NCBI GenBank assembly: GCA_900766735.1
Contig: CAAFWO010000003.1
Span: forward strand, 1-24,173
DNA: 24,173 nucleotides
Origin: Clostridia bacterium
GTDB taxonomy: Bacteria; Bacillota; Clostridia; CAKSNL01; HGM11501
Reading direction: 5' to 3'
Position numbers and translations under genes: made by a program
Part shown: positions 13,379 through 21,428 of the stretch, piece after piece
How the letters are laid out: each line of letters starts with the position of its first letter
Numbering within the stretch: position 1 is the stretch's first letter
The notes under the pieces: model-generated
Told to the model about the DNA's origin: nothing
Seen by the model: only the letters and a program-made list of their open reading frames with translations
The model's database searches: none

Positions 13379-14219
13379 TGATCTCACCGCCTTTAAATAG
13401 ATTGCACACTTCTTCGTTTCTCTCGTGCTCAAATTCCTTATACATCGAGGCTCTGCTCATCGCCTCGTCAAAATCGATCTCGTGCGCGTCAAACTCCGGG
13501 CCGTCAACACAGGCAAACTTTGTTTTTCCGCCCACAGTAAGGCGGCAACCGCCGCACATTCCCGTTCCGTCGATCATGATGGGGTTCATGCTCGCCACAG
13601 TCTTTACGCTGTATTTCTTTGTCAGCGCGGAAACGAACTTCATCATGATGAGCGGCCCGATCGTGATGACCTCGTCATACTTCTCGCCGGAGGTGATGAG
13701 CGCCTCAAGCGCATTCGTTACAAGCCCTTTTTCGCCTTTTGAGCCGTCGTCCGTCATCAGGAAGAACTTGTCTGAAATGTTCTTAAATTCGTCCTCCAGA
13801 ATAACAAGCTCCTCTGTTCTGAAGCCGACGACCGTGTGAACGACCGCGCCCGACTCGTGAAGCTTCTTCGCCACGGGATATGCGATCGCACAGCCAACGC
13901 CGCCGCCGACAACACAGACCTTTTTCTTGCCCTCAGTCTCCGTCGCGCGGCCAAGCGGTCCGACAAAGTCAGAAATAAATTCGCCCTCGTTTTTCATATC
14001 GAGCTTTCTTGTCGTCGCTCCGACGATCTGATAGATGATCGTGACACTGCCCTTTTCCCTGTCAAAATCCGCGATGGTCAGGGGAATTCTCTCGCCCTCG
14101 TCATCGACTCTTAAGATGATGAACTGGCCGGGCTCGGCATGGCGCGCGGCTTTCGGCGCATCGATCTCCATCAGCGTCACCGTCGGGTTCAAGCGCTTCT
14201 TTCTCAAAATTTTATACAT
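13371..14219 (-). CDS. nfnA: NfnA: small subunit of NADH-dependent reduced ferredoxin:NADP+ oxidoreductase
   Basis: This 282-residue protein is a ferredoxin-NADP reductase-fold subunit. An FAD-binding barrel (RIPLTIADF around 64-72) precedes an NAD(H)-binding fold (VVGGGVGCAIAYPVAKKL) and then a [2Fe-2S] site with cysteines in MCGGC and FACVDGP. PyrK and sulfide dehydrogenase SudB share this layout; the NfnB-type gene overlapping its 3' end decides for Nfn. GAGGTGA precedes the ATG. It lies 57 bases below gdhA, separated by a GC-rich hairpin with only a short T-run, so partial read-through from the gdhA promoter is likely; no separate promoter was seen. Confidence 0.92.
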   Translation of the reverse strand: MYKILRKKRLNPTVTLMEIDAPKAARHAEPGQFIILRVDDEGERIPLTIADFDREKGSVTIIYQIVGATTRKLDMKNEGEFISDFVGPLGRATETEGKKKVCVVGGGVGCAIAYPVAKKLHESGAVVHTVVGFRTEELVILEDEFKNISDKFFLMTDDGSKGEKGLVTNALEALITSGEKYDEVITIGPLIMMKFVSALTKKYSVKTVASMNPIMIDGTGMCGGCRLTVGGKTKFACVDGPEFDAHEIDFDEAMSRASMYKEFEHERNEEVCNLFKGGEING

Positions 14220-14240
14220 ATTTTCACCTCATAATGCAAA

Positions 14241-14260
14241 GGGAGGGATCGCTCCCTCCC
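14241..14260 (-). other. GC-rich intercistronic hairpin between gdhA and nfnA
   Basis: GGGAGGG / CCCTCCC with a 6-base loop, followed on the minus strand by only TTT. It could be a weak terminator or attenuator that lowers nfnAB expression relative to gdhA, or a 3' stabiliser. Confidence 0.55.
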
Positions 14261-14276
14261 CCGTTATTTTAACTTA

Positions 14277-15617
14277 TCAGCAAACGCCGTATGCCTTCAT
14301 CGAGTTTGCAACCTTTAAGAATCCGGCAATGTTTGCACCGGCAACGAGGTTGCCCTCCATTCCGTATTCAGCTGCCGCCTTGGAAGCATTGTGATAGATA
14401 TTTACCATAATATCCTTAAGCTTTGCGTCAACCTCTTCAAACGTCCAGGAATATCTCATCGAGTTCTGGCACATCTCAAGCGCACTTGTCGCAACACCGC
14501 CTGCATTTGCAGCCTTTGCCGGGCCAAAGAGGATTCCCGCCGACTGGAAGGTGTGAATAGCCTCGGGAGTCGAAGGCATATTTGCCCCCTCTCCGACAGC
14601 CGTCACGCCGTTCGCAACGAGCTTCTTCGCGCTCTCCTCGTTGATCTCGTTCTGAGTTGCACAGGGAAGCGCGATGTCGCACTTGATGCCCCAGATACCG
14701 GAGCAGCCCTCGTGATATTCAGCGTCCTTATGAACGTCAACGTACTCTTTGATTCTGCCTCTCTTAACTTCCTTGATCTCCTTAACGAGTGCAAGATCGA
14801 TTCCGTTCTTGTCGTAAACATATCCGTTCGAATCGGAAAGTGCAACGACCTTGCCGCCGAGCTGGGTAGCCTTCTCGGTTGCATAGATAGCAACGTTACC
14901 CGAGCCGGAAACAACGATCGCCTTTCCCTCGAAAGAAAGGTTGTGGTCGTGAAGCATCTCGTTCATGAAATAGCAAAGACCGTAGCCTGTTGCTTCGGTT
15001 CTTGCAAGGCTTCCGCCGTAGGTGAGGCCCTTACCTGTAAGAACGCCGGTGAACTCGTTTCTTAATCTCTTATACTGGCCATAGAGATAGCCGATCTCTC
15101 TTCCGCCGACGCCGATGTCGCCGGCCGGAACGTCAGTATCTGCGCCGATGTGCTTTGAAAGCTCCGTCATAAAGCTCTGGCAGAAGCGCATAACCTCCAT
15201 ATCGGACTTACCCTTGGGATCGAAGTCCGATCCGCCCTTGCCGCCGCCGATCGGAAGACCGGTGAGCGAGTTTTTGAATATCTGCTCAAATCCTAAGAAT
15301 TTGATGATTCCCTCATATACGGACGGGTGGAAACGAAGACCGCCCTTGTAAGGACCGATCGCAGAGTTGAACTGAACTCTGAATCCTCTGTTTACCTGAA
15401 CCTTGCCGTTGTCGTCAACCCACGGAACTCTGAACTTGATGATCCTCTCGGGCTCAACAAGGCTCTCAATAATACCGAGCGAGATGTATTCGGGGTGAGC
15501 TTCGATAACGGGCTCAAGCGACTCTAACACTTCATATACCGCCTGATGAAATTCCGGCTCGCCGGGATTTCTCTTTTTAACGGTTTCCATAAGGTCTAAA
15601 AGATACTGATTTTTCAT
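14277..15617 (-). CDS. gdhA: NADP-type glutamate dehydrogenase
   Basis: The 446-residue protein is a hexameric GdhA: substrate-binding GPYKGGLRFHPSV, GGGKGGSDFDPKGKSD with its lysine, the catalytic-aspartate region PAGDIGVGGREIGYLYG, and the nucleotide-binding VSGSGNVAIYA followed by ALSDSNGYV. Length and motifs are those of the assimilatory enzyme that aminates 2-oxoglutarate, usually with NADPH; coenzyme choice is inferred from the family. The frame is open 17 codons upstream, but GGAGG just before the ATG at 15617 fixes the start, and the promoter lies inside the longer version. nfnA and nfnB follow, so the NADPH-making complex and an NADPH user are set in one unit. Confidence 0.96.
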   Translation of the reverse strand: MKNQYLLDLMETVKKRNPGEPEFHQAVYEVLESLEPVIEAHPEYISLGIIESLVEPERIIKFRVPWVDDNGKVQVNRGFRVQFNSAIGPYKGGLRFHPSVYEGIIKFLGFEQIFKNSLTGLPIGGGKGGSDFDPKGKSDMEVMRFCQSFMTELSKHIGADTDVPAGDIGVGGREIGYLYGQYKRLRNEFTGVLTGKGLTYGGSLARTEATGYGLCYFMNEMLHDHNLSFEGKAIVVSGSGNVAIYATEKATQLGGKVVALSDSNGYVYDKNGIDLALVKEIKEVKRGRIKEYVDVHKDAEYHEGCSGIWGIKCDIALPCATQNEINEESAKKLVANGVTAVGEGANMPSTPEAIHTFQSAGILFGPAKAANAGGVATSALEMCQNSMRYSWTFEEVDAKLKDIMVNIYHNASKAAAEYGMEGNLVAGANIAGFLKVANSMKAYGVC

Positions 15618-15656
15618 ACAAAACCTCCAAAACACATAAAAATTCTTGCATAAAAC

Positions 15657-15685
15657 AGTATACCGCAATTTTTTTCCGATGTCAA
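15657..15685 (-). promoter_or_regulatory. Promoter of gdhA
   Basis: On the minus strand TTGACA (15680-15685), 17 bases, TATACT (15657-15662). The start would be about 30 bases before the GdhA ATG. Confidence 0.85.
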
Positions 15686-15794
15686 TAATTTATAAAAAGA
15701 AATTCTCATTTGCCTAAAATTTTTGCTCTGCTTTTCTTCTGCCCGACAAACGACAGGAATATTTTTCTGTTTTTATTCGGTTTTTCTGTAATTT

Positions 15795-16490
15795 TTATTC
15801 CGCAAGATAGGCCAGAACCGAGAGAACCGCACTTCCTGCGGTTTCGGTGCGAAGGATTCTTTTTCCGAGCGTGCAGATTCTGATTCCCGCTTCGATCGCC
15901 TCGTCGACCTCTTTTTTGTCAAATCCGCCCTCCGGCCCGATAATGAAGCCGGCCGTTTTCTCGCCGGAATATGATATTTTCCCGTCCTTCGCCTCCTCAT
16001 ACGGCATAAAGGCAAGGTCTTTTTCCCTCATCTCGCATATCGCCTCGGAAAAGGTGAGCGTGTTTCTCACCTTGGGGATCACTCCCCGTTTACACTGCTT
16101 TGCCGCCTCATAGGCGATCTTTTGCCAGCGCTCCGGCTTTTCCCCCTTTGCGACGCATCGCTCAGAGAGTACGGGAACTATCTCATAAACTCCGAGCTCG
16201 GTCGCCTTCTGAATGATCGAGTCCATCTTCCCGGCCTTCGGAATGCACTGATATAAGGTGATCTTAACGCCGAGCTCCGCCGGGCACGGCTCGCTTTTTA
16301 TGACCGAGAGCGTCACATCCTCTTTCGTGATGCTTTCTATCTCGCAGTGATAATCCGTTCCCTCTTTGTCGCACACGGTGACTTTGTCGCCCTTTTCCAT
16401 TCTTAAAACACGGCCGATATGGCGTGCGTCGTCGCCCGTCAGAACGATTTTCTCGCCGATGTTTTCCCTGTCCGTAAAAAATTTTGGCAT
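15795..16490 (-). CDS. rsmE: RsmE, 16S rRNA m3U1498 methyltransferase
   Basis: This 231-residue SPOUT methyltransferase begins MPKFFTD and has an N-terminal PUA-like domain (HIGRVLRMEKGDKVTVCD). The trefoil-knot domain shows KMDSIIQKATELGV, the IGPEGGF S-adenosylmethionine loop near residue 185, and the C-terminal LGKRILRTETA segment. It methylates U1498 of 16S rRNA in the 30S subunit. ATG 16490 overlaps the TAA of the upstream DUF2161 gene as TAATG and is preceded by GGAGG. No clear terminator follows in the 110 bases before the gdhA promoter. Confidence 0.95.
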   Translation of the reverse strand: MPKFFTDRENIGEKIVLTGDDARHIGRVLRMEKGDKVTVCDKEGTDYHCEIESITKEDVTLSVIKSEPCPAELGVKITLYQCIPKAGKMDSIIQKATELGVYEIVPVLSERCVAKGEKPERWQKIAYEAAKQCKRGVIPKVRNTLTFSEAICEMREKDLAFMPYEEAKDGKISYSGEKTAGFIIGPEGGFDKKEVDEAIEAGIRICTLGKRILRTETAGSAVLSVLAYLAE

Positions 16491-17191
16491 TAAACTTCCT
16501 CCGCTTCTTTCATAAGCTCGCAAATAAGCTCCGGGCTCTTTTCTTCATATTGCAAAAGCTCTTCTTTTCCCTTGTCGGTCAAATAAACATATCCGTCTTT
16601 TCTCAAAAACCAGCCGTATGGGTTTCTTTTTACCGCCGTCTTTGCGTCGGGATTTTTTGTTTTCAAGGCAATATCCGCCGCGGCGACCTTGCCGTATTTT
16701 TTGACCGTTTCGGCGATAAGTATACACTTTTCCCGATAGACCGTGATCTTTTTGCCCTTTGTTCCGCCGGTATTTTCATCCCCGTGGCGGAGCGAAAATT
16801 CGCGCTCGATCGCGACTTTTTTCTTTGCACTGCGCTTTTCTGCCGCCTCCCGGTCATATCCGCCCGGAGGGAAAGTGACCTTTGCGCCGGTATTCTTCAC
16901 GGTGATAAGCCCGATCTCAAGCCGCCTTAAAACCGTTCCGATGTTGTGCCAGCGCCGGAGCATGCTTTTTTTCGGGCTCGGCACTGCGATATAGACGCTG
17001 TCCGCCACCTTCTGGCGCAAGACCGCCTGAATTATAACGTCGAGATTTAAATGAAGCTTCATCTCGACGGCGACGGTCCTTCCGTCAGGCATAAGGCCAA
17101 AAATATCAATATCGCCGACCTCGCCTTTCACAACCGCTCCCATCGATTCCAAAAGGCTTTTCACCGGCATATAAAGATCAGTTTCCGGCAT
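16490..17191 (-). CDS. DUF2161 protein, PD-(D/E)xK nuclease-like
   Basis: The 233-residue protein matches DUF2161. The N-terminal half carries a PD-(D/E)xK-type core: an acidic residue in GEVGDIDIFG (about 22-31), VAVEMKL (the ExK element, about 40-46), then a helix with IIQAVLRQKVADSVYIAVP. A basic middle (AEKRSAKKKVAIER) leads to a C-terminal winged-helix-like part (ITVYREKCILIAETVKKYGKV...VYLTDKGKEELL). It is likely to bind DNA, but no activity is established for the family. AAGGAG precedes the ATG. It is translationally coupled to rsmE; its promoter overlaps the exonuclease III promoter head-on. Confidence 0.88.
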   Translation of the reverse strand: MPETDLYMPVKSLLESMGAVVKGEVGDIDIFGLMPDGRTVAVEMKLHLNLDVIIQAVLRQKVADSVYIAVPSPKKSMLRRWHNIGTVLRRLEIGLITVKNTGAKVTFPPGGYDREAAEKRSAKKKVAIEREFSLRHGDENTGGTKGKKITVYREKCILIAETVKKYGKVAAADIALKTKNPDAKTAVKRNPYGWFLRKDGYVYLTDKGKEELLQYEEKSPELICELMKEAEEV

Positions 17192-17210
17192 TTTAAAAAC
17201 TCCTTTTCGA

Positions 17211-17239
17211 TTGACTCTTTAATATAAATAGTGTATAAT
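17211..17239 (+). promoter_or_regulatory. Promoter of exonuclease III gene
   Basis: TTGACT (17211-17216), 17 bases, TATAAT (17234-17239). The start site would fall next to GAGGTG (17246-17251), leaving a leader of only about a dozen bases. Confidence 0.82.
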
Positions 17240-17259
17240 ACTTTTGAGGTGTTTGTCAA
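17232..17259 (-). promoter_or_regulatory. Promoter of the DUF2161-rsmE operon
   Basis: On the minus strand TTGACA (17254-17259), 16 bases, TATACA (17232-17237). Its -10 box shares four bases with that of the opposing exonuclease III promoter and its -35 box reaches the first base of that gene's ATG. Confidence 0.6.
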
Positions 17260-18008
17260 TGAAAAAATTTGTTTCATGGAATGTTAACGGTCTCAGAGCC
17301 GTCGTTTCAAAGGGATTTTACGAGGTTTTCGCTTCTCTGGACGCGGATATTTTCTGCCTTCAGGAGACAAAGATGCAGTCCGGCCAGATCGAGCTTGACC
17401 TGCCGGGCTACCATAAATATTTTAACTATGCCGAAAAAAAGGGCTATTCGGGAACGGCTGTCTTTTCAAAGGAAGAGCCTGCCGCGGTGACATACGGGAT
17501 CGGCATTCCCGAGCACGACACGGAGGGCCGCGTCATAACGCTTGAATTCTCCGAATATTATTTTGTCTGCGTCTATGTTCCCAACTCTCAGGACGAGCTT
17601 AAAAGGCTCTCCTACCGTATGGAGTTTGAGGACGCGTTCAGAGCTTATCTTTGCTCGCTCAAGGAAAAAAAGCACGTCATCGTAACGGGGGACTTAAATG
17701 TTGCGCACAATGAGATCGACTTAAAAAACCCCAAATCCAACACGAAAAACGCGGGCTTCACAAAAGAGGAACGCGAAAAATTCTCGCTACTTTTAGAGTC
17801 CGGTTTTCACGACACGTTCAGGGAGCTTTATCCCGATACCGTGACATATTCCTGGTGGTCGTACCGATTCCGCGCACGCGAGCGGAACGCCGGCTGGCGT
17901 ATCGACTATTTTTTGACCGATTCGATGGACTTTGTCACAGATTCCATTATCCACACCGATATAACGGGCTCAGACCACTGCCCGGTCGAGCTTAGAGTGA
18001 ATTTATAA
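17259..18008 (+). CDS. exoA: Exodeoxyribonuclease III (AP endonuclease)
   Basis: The 249-residue protein has all the exonuclease III motifs in order: FVSWNVNGLRA at the start, LQETKMQ with the metal-binding glutamate, VYVPNSQ, GDLNVAHNEIDL with catalytic Asp and Asn, WRIDYFLTD, and C-terminal GSDHCPVEL with Asp and His. It cuts DNA 5' to abasic sites in base-excision repair. The frame is open five codons upstream from a TTG, but GAGGTG at 17246-17251 and a shared start with homologues support ATG 17259. It is a single-gene unit bounded by its own promoter and a bidirectional terminator. Confidence 0.96.
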   Translation: MKKFVSWNVNGLRAVVSKGFYEVFASLDADIFCLQETKMQSGQIELDLPGYHKYFNYAEKKGYSGTAVFSKEEPAAVTYGIGIPEHDTEGRVITLEFSEYYFVCVYVPNSQDELKRLSYRMEFEDAFRAYLCSLKEKKHVIVTGDLNVAHNEIDLKNPKSNTKNAGFTKEEREKFSLLLESGFHDTFRELYPDTVTYSWWSYRFRARERNAGWRIDYFLTDSMDFVTDSIIHTDITGSDHCPVELRVNL

Positions 18009-18043
18009 AAAAATGACTGTGGAAAATTCCGCAGTCATTTTTT
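18007..18043. terminator. Bidirectional terminator between exoA and the AraC gene
   Basis: A6-TGACTG / CAGTCA-T6 hairpin, extended by GG/CC, serves both convergent genes. The last codons and TGA of the AraC gene lie inside its stem. Confidence 0.9.
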
Positions 18044-18760
18044 ATGCATAAGATTCCAGAGTGTTTTGCCGTTCTTATAGCCAACCTTTTCTGCCGCCTC
18101 ATCATAGCTAAATCCGCGTGCGAGGTATTCCTTCGCCATCATAATGCGACAGCTTTTAATATAGGCATAGGGTGTTTCGTTCACCACGTCGCGAAAACGC
18201 CTGATAAAATAGTGCCTTTCAAAATTCATCTTTTTTGCCAGCTTTTCGACACTTAGGTTGTTCTGATAGTTAGAGCGGATATAGTCTATCGCCGAGTTTA
18301 TAGCCTCGTCCTTAAGATATGGCACTTTCCCTTCTCTCGAAAGTTCCGACAAAAGGTGAAACAGACATTTTTTTACCGTTTCGTTCACTTTGTCAGACCT
18401 TTCAGGCCCAATCTCCGCCACCAGACTTTTTATATCGTACGAAAGAATTTTAAGCGGCGAGCCCTTTTTCACCGGATAAACCACCGGTTCTTTTGAAACT
18501 ATCGGCGGAACGGTGAAAAAATCAAAATACACCGCGTTCGCCGGGTTATCGTCCGGGCAATTCACCATGCCGTGAAAACCGGAAGGAAAAAGATATATTT
18601 TGTCTGCCTCGAATCTTTTTTCCTCATTTGTTCTCCCGTATGTACCCTCGCCGCCGCAAATCAGGCACAGGCGCTGAAGACGAAGCTTCTCGCCGTCCGG
18701 TGCGGCCTCGGGCATCCTGCCCTCTCCGAATGCATATATGCCAAGCTTGATCTCTTCCAT
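18035..18760 (-). CDS. AraC-family transcriptional regulator
   Basis: The 241-residue protein has an N-terminal cupin-like sensor region (about 1-130, YLFPSGFHGMVNC) and two C-terminal helix-turn-helix motifs (about 145-241): a first helix set starting AIDYIRSNYQNNLSVEKLAKKM and a second around YDEAAEKVGYKN. Such proteins usually activate a nearby sugar-catabolic operon. ATG 18760 is preceded by AAGGGTGA that includes the ribulokinase stop, so it is co-translated with that gene; a GTG three codons up is a less likely start. Being last in the operon it may activate its own transcription. The second HTH ends in GKTLWNL rather than the typical FS.x FKK, a slightly unusual end. Confidence 0.9.
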   Translation of the reverse strand: MEEIKLGIYAFGEGRMPEAAPDGEKLRLQRLCLICGGEGTYGRTNEEKRFEADKIYLFPSGFHGMVNCPDDNPANAVYFDFFTVPPIVSKEPVVYPVKKGSPLKILSYDIKSLVAEIGPERSDKVNETVKKCLFHLLSELSREGKVPYLKDEAINSAIDYIRSNYQNNLSVEKLAKKMNFERHYFIRRFRDVVNETPYAYIKSCRIMMAKEYLARGFSYDEAAEKVGYKNGKTLWNLMHKK

Positions 18761-18771
18761 GGCGTTCACCC

Positions 18772-20377
18772 TTAAAGGCCCGAAAAATAATCCGAGAGCT
18801 CAAGATATTTTTTATACGGAACTTCATACTCGGCCGTTTTTTTCATATCCGGAATATAACGCTTAAATTCCTTGTCCGCCATGACCGAAGCCGCCTCGGC
18901 CGGCGAAGAAAAGTTTCCGGCCGCATATGCCGCAAGAACCGTGCTCCCGCGCGACGCGGCATAGCTTCCCACAGGCACTTTGATCTCGCGCCCCAGAACA
19001 TCGGCATATATCTGCATTAAAAACGCGTCCTTCTCCGCAATTCCGCCGCTTGCATAAACCTCGCGGACTTTAATTTTGCCGTCCTCATAAAGCTTAAGTA
19101 TTCTCCTTGTTCCGAATGCCGTTGCCTCCAGTATCGCGCGGTAGATCTCCTCCGGCCGCGTGGTGAGCTTAAGACCTGCCATAACGCCGGTGAGCGAATA
19201 GTCGGCATACGGCGTTCTGTTCCCGTTCCACCAGTCGAGCACAGTGATGCCGTTTGAGCCGGCAGGCACTTTTTCGGCCTTTTCGGCCATAAGCGCAAAG
19301 ACGGATTTTCCGCTTTTTCGCGCCTCGCCGCATATAGACTCCGGAAGTGAATTTCTCATAAACCATGAAAATATGTCTCCGACCGCCGCCTGGCCGCATT
19401 CATATGCCGTGTAGCCCTCGATGATGCCGTCCTCGACCGCACCGCAGATCCCGGGAAGCACCTTCGTTTTCCTGTCCATTATTATATGACAGCTCGATGT
19501 GCCGATGATGCACATAAGCTTTCCGTCCTCCGCTATTCCGGCCGCCGGGAGCGCGGAGTGTGCGTCGATGATCGGAACGGCCACATTCGTGCCCGGCAAA
19601 AGGCCGGTAAGGCGCGCTCCCTCTTCGCTGATCTCGCCGGCGAGGCTTCCGCACGGCGCAACGGGATATTTTAATTTCGTTTTCACAAGGTCGCGAAGAC
19701 GGGGATCTATCGTCGCCATAAATTCCCCGTCAGGGTAGCCCCCGCTTTTTTGCCATAGTGCCTTATAGCCGGCCATACAGCTGCTTTTTACCTTATTTCC
19801 GGTCAGCACCAGCGTAAGATAATCCGCAGCCTCGATAAATTCATCTGCCGCGTCATACACTTTTGGCGATGACGATAACGTCTCGGCAATTTTGGGGAGC
19901 ATCCATTCGGACGACACCTTTCCGCCATAGAGCCTGAGCCATTTTTCGCCCCTCTCTTTTGCAAGAGCGGTGATTTTTTCAGCCTCTTTTTCAGCACCGT
20001 GATGCTTCCAGAGTTTTGCGTATGCGTGCGGCTCGTTCATAAACTCTTCCTTTAAGCAGAGCGGTTTTCCGGCCTGATCGATCGGAAGCATCGTGCACGA
20101 AGTAAAGTCCATCCCGATTCCGTTGATATTTTCGGCTCTTATCCCCCGATTCTTCTATGACTGTCCTAACCGCCGCCCCGAGCGCCGCAACATAATCCTT
20201 CGGATGCTGAAGTGCAAAGTTTTCGCCGAGTGGCGCACCGCCGGGGAGCGACTCGGTCATCACTCCGTGCGGATAGCTGTATTCTGACGACGATACGATC
20301 TTTCCCGTTTCGTTTGAGACTATCACGGCACGCGCCGAGAGCGTTCCGAAATCCACTCCTACAGTATATTTTTCCAT
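18772..20377 (-). pseudogene. araB: L-ribulokinase, split by a one-base frameshift in a G5 run
   Basis: Two overlapping frames together give one L-ribulokinase of about 534 residues, close to the normal 550-565. Residues 1-78 come from 20377 to the run at 20143-20147: the phosphate-binding VGVDFGTLSARAVIV and the araB signature PHGVM...LPGGAPLGENFALQHPKDY. With four Gs instead of five the reading continues as SGIRAENINGIGMDFTSCTMLPID, the AraB core, then HAYAKLWKHH, and the C-terminal FGGY-kinase domain (GTSSCHI, VLDWWNGNRTPY, ASGGIAEKD). It phosphorylates L-ribulose in arabinose catabolism. As written, translation stops early at 19991, so it is either a true frameshift, slippage-prone, or a sequence error; the rest of the gene shows no decay. 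It starts 5 bases after the aldolase gene. Confidence 0.9.
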
Positions 20378-20382
20378 AGCAT

Positions 20383-21297
20383 TTACCTCTTGATCATATC
20401 GATAAAGTATTTTTCAAGCTCCGCTTCCTCGTCAACCACAAGGCGCTGATATTCCGTGAACGCCTTTTTGTCGCGCCAGCGGCTGTCCGGCAAAATGTCT
20501 ATCCCCGAATATTTCTTCATGTGATATTTTGCGGTAACGGGGTAATCCATCGCCTCCGTGAACGCGTAAAGTGCTAAGAACGCCTGAATTATATTAACTC
20601 TCTCGTCGTCTGAGTCGTAATGCTCCATAAGCCACACATAAAGCTCCGGGTGGAAGTTTGCCATGATTCCCGAATAGCCTGCCGCTCCATCTCTGACAGA
20701 GGCTAAAATGCTCTGCGCGTTCGCGTTGTAAAGCTCGATCCCCGTGCCTGATAAAAGCTTTGCCCTGTGCTTCAAAAGCGAAAAGTCACAGCAGGTGTCT
20801 TTAATGAATTTAAATCTCTTGCTTTCGATACACCAGGAAAGGATCCTGTCCGACAAAAGCCTTTTATAAGGCATCGGGCACTCATAGATGCCGAGCTTGA
20901 CCGACGGGTCGATCTTCGAGAGCACGTATTCTGCGTTTTTGATCCATTCGTCGTCCCCGTCGTTATGAAGGTCGAACCTGTTGGAAACCAAAATAAACGC
21001 GTCGATCCCGGTTTCCGAGATCGCGTTGATCTCCTCTGCCTGCGCATCGAGCGACTCGGACGTGTGGCCGGACGCAACAACGCTTAATTTGCCGTCCGAT
21101 GCGGACACGACGCTTTTTGCAAGGCGTACCTTTTCGTCAAGGCTCAAAAAGCTCATCTCACTTGACTGGCACACGGCAAAGACGCCCTGACAGCCCTTTT
21201 CGATATACCATTTTACGATTTTTTCAGCTCCGTCATAGTCGATTGAACCGTCTGCCTTAAACGGAGTCACCATGGTCGGATATACTTTCTTTGTCAT
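20383..21297 (-). CDS. DapA/N-acetylneuraminate lyase family aldolase, substrate unknown
   Basis: A 304-residue class I aldolase of the DHDPS/NAL family. Schiff-base lysine K166 (FKFIKDTC) and Tyr138 (GIYECPMP) are in place. The first loop, GTTGE or GSTGE in true DHDPS and lyases, here reads CQSSE (43-47), and SNRFDL replaces the usual PYY, so it is unlikely to be DHDPS itself. It may split or form a 2-keto sugar acid. ATG 21297 is preceded by GAGGTGG; an upstream GTG lies within that site. It is the first gene of an operon with araB and an AraC regulator, so a link to pentose or sugar-acid catabolism is likely, but I cannot name the substrate. Confidence 0.88.
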   Translation of the reverse strand: MTKKVYPTMVTPFKADGSIDYDGAEKIVKWYIEKGCQGVFAVCQSSEMSFLSLDEKVRLAKSVVSASDGKLSVVASGHTSESLDAQAEEINAISETGIDAFILVSNRFDLHNDGDDEWIKNAEYVLSKIDPSVKLGIYECPMPYKRLLSDRILSWCIESKRFKFIKDTCCDFSLLKHRAKLLSGTGIELYNANAQSILASVRDGAAGYSGIMANFHPELYVWLMEHYDSDDERVNIIQAFLALYAFTEAMDYPVTAKYHMKKYSGIDILPDSRWRDKKAFTEYQRLVVDEEAELEKYFIDMIKR

Positions 21298-21315
21298 ATT
21301 AACCACCTCTGTATG

Positions 21316-21345
21316 AGTATATCATCCAAAGGGCGCAAAATACAA
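21316..21345 (-). promoter_or_regulatory. Promoter of the aldolase-araB-AraC operon
   Basis: On the minus strand a weak TTGTAT (21340-21345), 18 bases, TATACT (21316-21321). A poor -35 fits a promoter that needs an activator such as the operon's own AraC protein. Confidence 0.6.
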
Positions 21346-21360
21346 TGCGCGAAGCGGCTT

Positions 21361-21387
21361 ATTAAATGTCTTTTTCGGACATATTAA
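21361..21387. repeat. Imperfect palindrome upstream of the aldolase promoter, possible regulator site
   Basis: ATTAAATGTC / GACATATTAA flank seven bases. Centre is about 65 bases before the predicted start site, a typical activator position. No binding evidence is available. Confidence 0.4.
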
Positions 21388-21428
21388 AAAGCCGTTTTGC
21401 CCGCTCAGTCGGACCTAACGGCTTTTTT
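21388..21428. terminator. Terminator after the truncated TIR-family gene
   Basis: AAAGCCGTT / AACGGCTTT stem with a 19-base loop that has its own inner pairing, A- and T-runs on both sides. It touches the stop codon of the gene at 21428. Confidence 0.75.

Noticed and set aside
20383..21297. 4-hydroxy-tetrahydrodipicolinate synthase (dapA)
   Set aside because: The loop motif and the residues after it do not match DHDPS, and the operon is a sugar one.
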